DNA of 20,758 nucleotides from an uncultured Bacilli bacterium (GTDB lineage Bacteria; Bacillota_I; Bacilli_A; RF39; UBA660). The stretch spans positions 1-20,758 of the forward strand of contig CAKPEZ010000011.1 in the NCBI GenBank assembly GCA_934149465.1, written 5' to 3'. The notes under the pieces are model-generated. The model saw only the letters and a list, made by a program, of their open reading frames with translations. It was not told where the DNA came from and did no database searches. The translations under genes were made by a program, and so were the position numbers. This document shows positions 14,991 to 20,758 of the stretch, in pieces (position 1 is the stretch's first letter; each line of letters opens with the position of its first letter).

Positions 14991-16046
14991 ATGAACGATA
15001 GAGACTCTATTATTTTAAGTGTTCTAACAACTGAAGATTTAACTAAGTTAGAGAATAATTCTAATATAAAATATATCAATTTAAATTTATCGAACCCTAA
15101 TAGAGATGTTATCGCTTATTTTATTGAAAAAGGGCAAGGTTATTTTTACTCAGATATAGTAATGGGGAAAAATGGATATATATATGCTGATTATGATACT
15201 TTTGCGCAAGGTGAAAGAAAACTTAGTAAAATTCTAGATGGTATTCCTAATGATTTAACTTCTTTAGAAAAAGCACGCTATTTGTATCTTAATCTTGGTA
15301 ATTTGGTTGGCTTTGATATTAATACTATCTTAGAAAAAAACTTAGATTACGATTATTATTATGTGAATGAATTAAATAATATTTGGTTTGCTCTTAGTAA
15401 TTCTAAATGTATAAATTCTTCCTTAACTAAGATATATTTATATCTTTGTGAAAGGTGCAACATATCTAATGAGATTATTCTTTTGAATAGCTATGATTAT
15501 AAAGTAAATAGAATTACTCTTGATGATAAAGATAATTTTATTGCTGATCCAACAAAAGATTTGGCTAATATTGAGGCAAATTTTCAAACCAAACATTTTG
15601 GAGCATATAATATTGATAGAAAAATGGATCAAAAACTTGGCTATATTGCTAATGATTATAATGATATTAAATTAGATCTTATACTAAAAAAACTAGATTA
15701 TAAAGATGAAGAATTATTAAAAAACATTTTAAATAAAAGTGGGGAAATACTTGATATAAGAAAGATAAAGCCAATCGAACTTGGAATGATTTATGATAAT
15801 TTGTTTCAAAAGTATTTTTCAGGGAATAAATTTAATATTAATAATCTCTATCTTCATGATTTAGCAAAAAAGAAAGAGCATTTTCTTTTAATAAGTGATG
15901 GAAGGAAATATTATTCATACAATTATCGTAATAATGCTTTCTTAGAAATAAATAAAGAAGCTTTAAAAGAAGAACTTACTAGTGGTAGAGTTGGAATATA
16001 CCAAAATGAGTATTTTCCTTCTAAAGGAAATATCTTGCAAAAATAG
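14991..16046 (+). CDS. Transglutaminase-like fold protein with an incomplete catalytic triad (tentative)
   Basis: I do not recognise a specific family. The middle of the protein resembles a transglutaminase-like (papain-fold) core. SLEKARYLYLNLGNLVGFD precedes a Cys at the start of a long helix (SKCINSSLTKIYLYLCERCNI, Cys140), and about 45 residues later comes FIADPTKDL, like the WxxxDPT strand with the catalytic Asp (Asp186). The histidine expected in between is not there (YKVNRITLDD), so it may be inactive or a binding protein. There is no signal peptide or membrane helix. The frame is open from 14931, but a TATAAT sits at 14967-14972 and ATG 14991 has a modest RBS (GGTGA), giving 351 aa. 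It lies where rpoA-rplQ would be expected before an ecf module, and ends at its own terminator. Confidence 0.6.
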   Translation: MNDRDSIILSVLTTEDLTKLENNSNIKYINLNLSNPNRDVIAYFIEKGQGYFYSDIVMGKNGYIYADYDTFAQGERKLSKILDGIPNDLTSLEKARYLYLNLGNLVGFDINTILEKNLDYDYYYVNELNNIWFALSNSKCINSSLTKIYLYLCERCNISNEIILLNSYDYKVNRITLDDKDNFIADPTKDLANIEANFQTKHFGAYNIDRKMDQKLGYIANDYNDIKLDLILKKLDYKDEELLKNILNKSGEILDIRKIKPIELGMIYDNLFQKYFSGNKFNINNLYLHDLAKKKEHFLLISDGRKYYSYNYRNNAFLEINKEALKEELTSGRVGIYQNEYFPSKGNILQK

Positions 16047-16066
16047 AACTTAAGAAGTTCTTTTTT
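16045..16066 (+). terminator. Rho-independent terminator before the ecf module
   Basis: AGAACTT (16045-16051), loop AAG, AAGTTCT (16055-16061), then five more T. The stem overlaps the last bases of the upstream stop codon. It should insulate the upstream gene from the ecf genes, whose own promoter I cannot identify. Confidence 0.75.
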
Positions 16067-16091
16067 CTTAAAAAATTACGGAAGTGATTAA

Positions 16092-16901
16092 ATGAGAAAT
16101 ATTATAAAAATTAAAGATTTAAACTTAAAGTATGATAATAAAAAAATTTTTGATAAGCTAAATTTAGATATCAGAGAGGGAGAATTTATTGGCATATTAG
16201 GACTTAATGGTACAGGGAAAAGTTCCCTTATTAAAGTATTAGTAGGTCTTATTCCTTATGAGGGATATATTAATATAAATGGATATATTTTATCTAAAGA
16301 AAATTATCTTTCTATTAGACGATTTATTAGCGTTCTTTTTGATGATACAGAAGCTCATTTTATTGGGAAAAATGTTAAAGAGGATTTAGCATTTAATTTA
16401 GAAAATCTAGAATATTCGAAAGAAGAGATTAATAAAGAAATTAAAAAGATTTCTTCTTTGTTTGAATTAGATAATCTTTTAGATAAAACTTTATTAGAGT
16501 TAACTAACTCAGAAAGACAGAAAGTTGCAATCGCATCTTCAATAATTCATAAACCTAAAGTAGTTGTTTTAGATGAAGCTTTATATGAACTTAATTATAA
16601 AGATAAAAAGCTTGTTCTAGATATTCTTTTGAATCTTAATAAAAAAGAAAATACGACGATTATTTTAATTACTCATAATATAGAAGATGTTTTATTATCT
16701 AAAAGAATAATAGTTCTTAATGAAGAGAAAATATATTTAGACTTTCCTAAAGAAAAAATTTCTGAGTACGAAAAAGAATTAGAAAGGCTTGGTATAGAGC
16801 TTCCCTTTATTATTTCTTTATCTAAAGATCTTATCTTATATGATCTAATAGATAAAATATATTATAATCAAGAAGATTTGGTGAATAAGATATGGAACTA
16901 A
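16092..16901 (+). CDS. ecfA1: Energy-coupling factor transporter ATPase EcfA1, degenerate signature
   Basis: One of two ATPases that power vitamin/metal uptake by ECF transporters, working with EcfT and interchangeable S components. Walker A is GLNGTGKSS (37-45), Walker B is VVVLDE (157-162) and the H-loop His195 (ILITHNIEDV) is intact. The position is first in the conserved ecfA1-ecfA2-ecfT-truA order. Unusual are the ABC signature LTNSERQKV (137-145) in place of LSGGQ, the D-loop YELN in place of xxLD, and the Q-loop region LFDDTEAHF, where family members have FQNPDxQ. These are substitutions, not frameshifts, and the protein has normal length (269 aa). It overlaps ecfA2 by 10 nt. The start follows GGAAGTGA. 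Confidence 0.9.
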   Translation: MRNIIKIKDLNLKYDNKKIFDKLNLDIREGEFIGILGLNGTGKSSLIKVLVGLIPYEGYININGYILSKENYLSIRRFISVLFDDTEAHFIGKNVKEDLAFNLENLEYSKEEINKEIKKISSLFELDNLLDKTLLELTNSERQKVAIASSIIHKPKVVVLDEALYELNYKDKKLVLDILLNLNKKENTTIILITHNIEDVLLSKRIIVLNEEKIYLDFPKEKISEYEKELERLGIELPFIISLSKDLILYDLIDKIYYNQEDLVNKIWN

Positions 16902-17707
16902 AATTAAAAAATATTACTTATAGAAGAGAAAATCATACATATTTAGATAATATTTCTTATACTTTCGAGAAAGAAAAAATAAATTTAATAATTGGGCCAT
17001 CTGGATCGGGAAAAAGTATTTTAACTAAAATAATTATGGGGCTTGAGAAAGATTATGATGGAAATATTCTTTTAGAAAATAAAAAGATAGACAATTTACT
17101 TGATATTCCGTTTAAAGTAGGATATGCTTTTCAGAAGAGTAGTTATTCATTTTTTAATGAGACTGTATATAAAGAGTTGGAATTTGGCTTAAATAAGTAT
17201 AAATATAGGCTTTCTAAAAAAGATAAGCAAATAAAAGATTCTTTAAAAATAGTTGGTCTTAGTGAAGACTATCTTAAGTTAAATCCCTTTAAACTAAGTT
17301 ATGGAGAGCAATCTCTATTAGCGTTAGCAATTATCTTATCTTTTAATCCTAAAATAATAATATTAGATGAACCTTTTATTGGGCTTGATAATAAGAATAA
17401 AAAGAATATTGGTAATATTTTAATAAAATTAGTCCGAAGATATCATAAGACTATCATATTTACTTCTTCCTTTGCTAATTATTCTTTAAAAATTGCTGAT
17501 AACATCTTAGTATTAAATAATGGGAAGATCGTGGTAGAAGGAACTAAGAAAAAAGTACTAAAAAAAGGGAGTATCTTTAAAGAAAATAATATTGATATTC
17601 CGCCAATAATTGAATTTGTTGATTATGTAAGAAAAGAAAAACATATTTCTTTAGAATATACTTTGGATATTAAAGATTTAATTAAGGATATATATCGTCA
17701 TGTATAG
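16892..17707 (+). CDS. ecfA2: Energy-coupling factor transporter ATPase EcfA2, H-loop His missing
   Basis: Partner ATPase of EcfA1. Walker A GPSGSGKS (35-42), Q-loop FQKSS (Gln81), signature LSYGEQ (135-140), Walker B IIILDEP (155-161) and D-loop IGLD (163-166) are good. The switch region reads TIIFTSSFANYSL where the family has TIIFVTHDM, so the catalytic H-loop histidine is Ser193. The C-terminal part (IEFVDYVRKEKHISL) is the ECF ATPase dimerisation region. It overlaps ecfA1 and ecfT by 8-10 nt, so the three are translated as a set. With EcfA1 it forms two unequal ATP sites. Confidence 0.9.
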   Translation: MELKLKNITYRRENHTYLDNISYTFEKEKINLIIGPSGSGKSILTKIIMGLEKDYDGNILLENKKIDNLLDIPFKVGYAFQKSSYSFFNETVYKELEFGLNKYKYRLSKKDKQIKDSLKIVGLSEDYLKLNPFKLSYGEQSLLALAIILSFNPKIIILDEPFIGLDNKNKKNIGNILIKLVRRYHKTIIFTSSFANYSLKIADNILVLNNGKIVVEGTKKKVLKKGSIFKENNIDIPPIIEFVDYVRKEKHISLEYTLDIKDLIKDIYRHV

Positions 17708-18428
17708 ATATATATATATAAACGCAAATTCAGTTATTCATAAATTAAATCCTTGTTTGAAGTTAATTTTTCTTTTCTTAATAGCGCTTATTATTTTGTT
17801 TTCTCATAATATTATAGAAGTAGCGCTACTATCTATTTTTGCAATATTCTTAGCTTTAATTAGTAAAATTTCTTGGGAAGAGGTTATAAAAAGAATTTTT
17901 TCCCTTAAATACTTAATTTTATTTCTATTTTTTGCTAATTTATTTACGAAGATAAATATTATGAATAACCTAATTATGATTATGAAGATAATTTTAATAT
18001 TGCTATATTCATATATATATACAGTAACCACTTCTCCTAGTGAGACTAGTTATGGGATAGAAAAAATTCTTTTACCATATAAAAAGATAATACCAGTTAA
18101 TAAAATATCACTTACAATAAACTTATCTCTTAGATTTATTCCAATAGTTGCTGATGAGGCTAAAAGAATTTATGAGGCACAGAAAGTAAGAGGAGTTAAC
18201 TATACAAAAGCTAATTTTTTTGATAAAATAAAGATAATTACTAATATGATTGTACCTTTACTAATTATATCTATGAATAAATCTGATCTACTCGCTGATA
18301 ATATAGCTTTAAGATTATATGATTTAGATAGCAATAGGACTAGTTATCAGTTATATAAAATAAAAAAATCTGATATAATATCTATTATAATAGTAATATG
18401 CTTATTAATTATAAATTTAATATATTAA
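17700..18428 (+). CDS. ecfT: Energy-coupling factor transmembrane protein EcfT
   Basis: Membrane scaffold that transmits ATPase motion to the substrate-binding S component. There are about five hydrophobic helices (residues 20-55, 67-82, 90-110, 180-192 and 223-241). Coupling helix 1 is intact, YEAQKVRGVNY (VRG at 163-165). At coupling helix 2 the second Ala/x-Arg-Gly motif is replaced: ADNIALRLYDLDSNRTSY has no ARG, although the trailing RTSY is family-like. At 242 aa it is slightly shorter than usual (about 265). The start overlaps ecfA2 by 8 nt; truA begins 11 nt after its stop. No S component is encoded in the window, so substrates are unknown. Confidence 0.9.
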   Translation: MYRYIYINANSVIHKLNPCLKLIFLFLIALIILFSHNIIEVALLSIFAIFLALISKISWEEVIKRIFSLKYLILFLFFANLFTKINIMNNLIMIMKIILILLYSYIYTVTTSPSETSYGIEKILLPYKKIIPVNKISLTINLSLRFIPIVADEAKRIYEAQKVRGVNYTKANFFDKIKIITNMIVPLLIISMNKSDLLADNIALRLYDLDSNRTSYQLYKIKKSDIISIIIVICLLIINLIY

Positions 18429-18439
18429 GGAGAAGTGCA

Positions 18440-19183
18440 ATGAAAAGATTTTTAATAACGTTTTCTTATGATGGGACAAATTTTTCTGGTTATCAAAAAC
18501 AACCTAATGAAAGAACTATTCAAGAAGAATTAGAAAAAAGCTTAACTAGATTAAATAATGATAAAGAGGTTACCGTTCATTCTTCTGGAAGAACAGATGC
18601 TAAAGTACATGCTTTAAATCAGAAAGCCCACTTTGATTTAGACATTGAGATAGAGCCACTTAATTTAAAGAAAGGGATTAATTCTTTACTTCCTAAAGAT
18701 ATCTATGTTAAGAAGGCAGAAGAGGTTTCGGATAATTTTCATGCTAGATATAACGCTAAAGGAAAAGAATATATATATCTTATAAATATGGGAGAGTATA
18801 ATCCGTTAGAAAGAAATTATGTTTATCAGTATAATCATAGATTAGATGTTGCTGAGATGGAAAGGGCACTTAAATATTTAGAAGGAACTCATGATTTTAA
18901 GTCTTTTACTCCGTCTAATAATGATGAAGAAGATTATGTTAGAACTCTTTCACAAACTAGTATAATTAGAGATACTAGGGATATTAATAAAATAACGATA
19001 TCTTTAGTTGGGACTGGTTTTATGCGTTATCAGGTACGTAATATTGTTGGTACTTTGGTTGAAATTGGTGAAGGAAAAAGAAAAAGCGAAGAGATGATTA
19101 ACATTTTAAATAGTAGGGACAGAACCAAAGCGGGTAAGACTGCTAATCCAGAGGGACTATATTTAAGAAATGTTTTTTATTAA
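18440..19183 (+). CDS. truA: tRNA pseudouridine synthase A
   Basis: Makes pseudouridine at positions 38-40 of the tRNA anticodon stem-loop. The catalytic Asp53 is in SSGRTDAKVHALNQ. Other family segments are FSYDGTNFSGYQKQP at the N-terminus, FHARYNAKGKEYIY, GTHDFKSFTPSN and FMRYQVRNIVGTLVEIG near the end. At 247 aa it is full length. The start is set by AAGGAG directly before ATG 18440; the frame is open further upstream within ecfT, but that part is not truA-like. Its place after ecfT is conserved in Firmicutes, so it is cotranscribed with the transporter genes. Confidence 0.97.
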   Translation: MKRFLITFSYDGTNFSGYQKQPNERTIQEELEKSLTRLNNDKEVTVHSSGRTDAKVHALNQKAHFDLDIEIEPLNLKKGINSLLPKDIYVKKAEEVSDNFHARYNAKGKEYIYLINMGEYNPLERNYVYQYNHRLDVAEMERALKYLEGTHDFKSFTPSNNDEEDYVRTLSQTSIIRDTRDINKITISLVGTGFMRYQVRNIVGTLVEIGEGKRKSEEMINILNSRDRTKAGKTANPEGLYLRNVFY

Positions 19184-19336
19184 AGTTAAAGCAAATCTTT
19201 ACTAATATGAAAAAATTGTTACCTTAATTTATCTAAAAATAATATTTACTTGATTGCATTTTTGTTCAAAATCATTTTGCTTATTTATCATATTTCCTTT
19301 TAAAAAATAATATTTTAAAAAAAGAATGATTTATAG

Positions 19337-19365
19337 TTGACAAATATTATCTTTTCTAGTAAAAT
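19337..19365 (+). promoter_or_regulatory. Strong promoter of rplM-rpsI
   Basis: A perfect -35 TTGACA (19337-19342), 17 nt, -10 TAAAAT (19360-19365), the best promoter in the window. Transcription would start near 19372, leaving a leader of about 90 nt. The 150 bp between truA and this promoter are AT-rich and hold no ORF or clear hairpin. Confidence 0.8.
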
Positions 19366-19371
19366 CATAAT

Positions 19372-19450
19372 CGGTACATTATTTTTCTTGGTTTATTGGT
19401 TGTGGGAAGACCTACAAATTAAAGAAGAAGCTTTATTAAATAAAATATAA
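19372..19450 (+). promoter_or_regulatory. Putative L13 (rplM) leader RNA, autoregulatory
   Basis: The untranslated leader between promoter and rplM contains a 7-bp hairpin, TTGTGGG (19400-19406) and CCTACAA (19411-19417), with loop AAGA (one G-U pair). Low-GC Gram-positive bacteria commonly carry an L13 leader (an r-protein autoregulatory RNA) at this position. Position and hairpin fit, but the Rfam consensus could not be compared. Confidence 0.5.
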
Positions 19451-19462
19451 GGAGAGTAAAAA

Positions 19463-19906
19463 ATGACAACATTTATGCAAAAAAAAGAAGAAGTTAGTCG
19501 TAAATGGTATGTTATTGACGCTAAAGATTTACCACTTGGACGTGTAGCATCTAAAGCGGCAGTAATTTTACGTGGAAAACATAAGACTACTTATACTCCA
19601 CATGTTGATTGTGGAGATTACGTTATTATAATTAATGCCAAAGAAGTAGCATTAACTGGTAACAAGTTAAATGACAAAATCTATTATGATCATAGTAGAT
19701 ATGTTGGAGGATTAAGAGAAAGAACTGCTAAGAAAATGCGTAATGAATATCCAACTGAAATGATTGAAAGAGCTGTTAAGGGAATGCTTCCAAATGGAAG
19801 ATTAGGAAGAACCATGTATAAGAAGTTATTTGTGTATGCTGGAGCTGAACATCCTCATATAGCACAAAAACCTGAAGAACTTACAGTTGAAGTAGGGAGG
19901 AAATAA
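19463..19906 (+). CDS. rplM: 50S ribosomal protein L13
   Basis: Large-subunit assembly protein that binds 23S rRNA early. The family signature is complete: KWYVIDAKDLPLGRVAS, GKHKTTYTPHVDCGDYV, KIYYDHSRYVGGLRERTAK and RAVKGMLPNGRLGRTMYKKL. At 147 aa it is the usual length. The SD AAGGAGAG precedes ATG 19463. It is followed by rpsI after 2 nt, the universal bacterial pair. The 5' leader probably provides feedback control. Confidence 0.98.
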   Translation: MTTFMQKKEEVSRKWYVIDAKDLPLGRVASKAAVILRGKHKTTYTPHVDCGDYVIIINAKEVALTGNKLNDKIYYDHSRYVGGLRERTAKKMRNEYPTEMIERAVKGMLPNGRLGRTMYKKLFVYAGAEHPHIAQKPEELTVEVGRK

Positions 19907-19908
19907 TT

Positions 19909-20325
19909 ATGGCACAAGATAGAAGATTTACTGGAACAGGACGTCGTAAGGCATCTGTTGCAAGAGTTACATTAACTCCAGGTAAAGGTAAAATTACAGT
20001 AAACGGAAAAGACGTAAATGAATATATGCCTTTTGATGTTCTTGTAATGGATTTAAAACAACCTTTAACAATAACCAATAATGAAGAAACATTTGATGTA
20101 AATGCTGAAGTATCTGGTGGCGGTTTTGCAGGTCAAACAGGCGCTATTAGACTTGGTATTGCAAGAGCATTATTAGAATATGATAAAGCTAACGAAGCAT
20201 CAGAAGATTCATATCGTAAGGTGTTAAAGAAAGCTGGATTTATTACTAGAGATTCACGTATTAAAGAACGTAAGAAACCAGGATTAAAGAAAGCTCGTCG
20301 TGCTCCACAATTTAGTAAGAGATAA
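19909..20325 (+). CDS. rpsI: 30S ribosomal protein S9
   Basis: Small-subunit protein whose C-terminal tail reaches the P-site tRNA. Seen are GTGRRKASVARVTLTPGKGKITVNGK near the N-terminus, GGGFAGQTGAIRLGIARAL in the middle, RDSRIKERKKPGLKKARR and the invariant end QFSKR. At 138 aa with a short N-terminal extension it is normal. SD GGAGG lies in the end of rplM; the two are cotranscribed and end at the terminator at 20362. Confidence 0.98.
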   Translation: MAQDRRFTGTGRRKASVARVTLTPGKGKITVNGKDVNEYMPFDVLVMDLKQPLTITNNEETFDVNAEVSGGGFAGQTGAIRLGIARALLEYDKANEASEDSYRKVLKKAGFITRDSRIKERKKPGLKKARRAPQFSKR

Positions 20326-20361
20326 TATTAGAAGCACTAGAAAAGAATATATTGTAATTTT

Positions 20362-20405
20362 AAAGACTATTAGAAAAGTAATTTTACTAATAGTCTTTTT
20401 GTTTT
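20362..20405 (+). terminator. Rho-independent terminator of rplM-rpsI
   Basis: A perfect 12-bp stem, AAAGACTATTAG (20362-20373) with CTAATAGTCTTT (20387-20398), followed by TTGTTTTAA. The inner AAAA/TTTT can extend the stem. Confidence 0.85.
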
Positions 20406-20758
20406 AATATTATTATAGCCCATTATATTTCTAATATATTTTTAAATTATATTTCTCTAATTTGCATATTGATTTTATTATTTCTAATTATAGTTATTAT
20501 CAGTTTTATAAAAACAAAATAACGGATTTACAAAAAAATAACATAATCATAGAATTTTTAAATAATATTCTAATTATCTTTATATAAAAAACAAATTACA
20601 GAAAAGTGGCAATTATTTTTTAGATGAACATATAATAAAATGTATTTTAAAAAATGCAAACATCTGTTCCGTTCAAAATGGAAAAACATTAATTATTTAG
20701 CCAAAAAATGGTAAAAAAGGAAAGGGAATAAAAAAATAACAAATTTTTTTCAAAAAAA
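20406..20758. other. AT-rich stretch without a convincing gene
   Basis: No ORF with a start codon and RBS, no tRNA-like fold and no strong hairpin was found on either strand. One plus-strand frame is open for about 43 codons just before the TAG near 20700 (with SGNYFLDEHIIKCILKN) but has no start codon. The preceding frame is open in a shifted register, so a decayed gene remnant is possible. GGAAAGGGA near 20720 looks like an SD, but an in-frame TAA follows within a few codons. Confidence 0.4.

Noticed and set aside
1..20758. Mollicutes-type code (TGA = Trp)
   Set aside because: Trp is TGG throughout, and TGA ends the recombinase and dnaI with neighbours starting at once.
1..20758. CRISPR array, tRNA or rRNA genes
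   Set aside because: No regularly spaced repeats and no cloverleaf or rRNA-like GC-richer stretch were seen on reading both strands.

Overview
The window looks like chromosome of an uncultured, very AT-rich, low-GC Gram-positive bacterium (Bacilli/Erysipelotrichia/RF39-like, probably host-associated). This rests on Firmicutes-type primosomal genes (dnaB and dnaI of the Bacillus type), a DnaE1-like polymerase, a PcrA helicase, an ECF transporter module beside truA-rplM-rpsI, strong Shine-Dalgarno sites and very AT-rich codons. TGG encodes Trp and TGA is a working stop (recombinase, dnaI), so this is the standard bacterial code, not the Mycoplasma/Spiroplasma code.

Layout. 1-~565: right end of something foreign (a partial Asn/Tyr-rich ORF, a bidirectional terminator hairpin and a dyad) that cuts off an ABC-transporter ATPase gene just after its signature motif. 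554-3572 (minus): an SsuA/ThiY-type uptake operon (substrate-binding protein then ATPase) with its promoter at 3606-3634. Its substrate-binding gene is split by a compact element of about 1.6 kb (1765-3362) that encodes a 22-aa leader ORF, a serine recombinase and a 94-aa membrane/coiled-coil protein on the plus strand. 3711-6406: pcrA and a VanY-like peptidase without a signal peptide. 6488-7765: a DUF308-like membrane protein fused to a permuted NlpC/P60-like domain. 7822-13370: dnaB, dnaI, a small tail-anchored protein and dnaE. 13348-14875 (minus): an RluD-family pseudouridine synthase and an RlmI-like methyltransferase, converging on dnaE. 14991-16046: a degenerate transglutaminase-like protein. 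16092-19183: ecfA1-ecfA2-ecfT-truA. 19337-20405: promoter, putative L13 leader, rplM-rpsI and terminator. 20406-20758: AT-rich and without a convincing gene.

The most notable find is the minimal serine-recombinase element. Comparing the two broken gene ends gives a 4-bp shared core (CACC). The deduced attP and attB both show dyad symmetry around a central CC. Joining the host sequence at that core restores one uninterrupted in-frame 331-codon substrate-binding protein gene behind an intact promoter. This is the architecture of a reversible, skin-like gene interruption, here in a nutrient-uptake operon, although no function as a switch is shown by sequence alone. The neighbouring ATPase gene is broken separately by a second junction.

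A second notable point is the ECF ATPase pair. EcfA1 has lost its LSGGQ signature and D-loop Asp, and EcfA2 has lost its H-loop His. These changes all fall in one of the two composite ATP sites, suggesting an asymmetric transporter motor; a Q-loop change in EcfA1 is the one exception.
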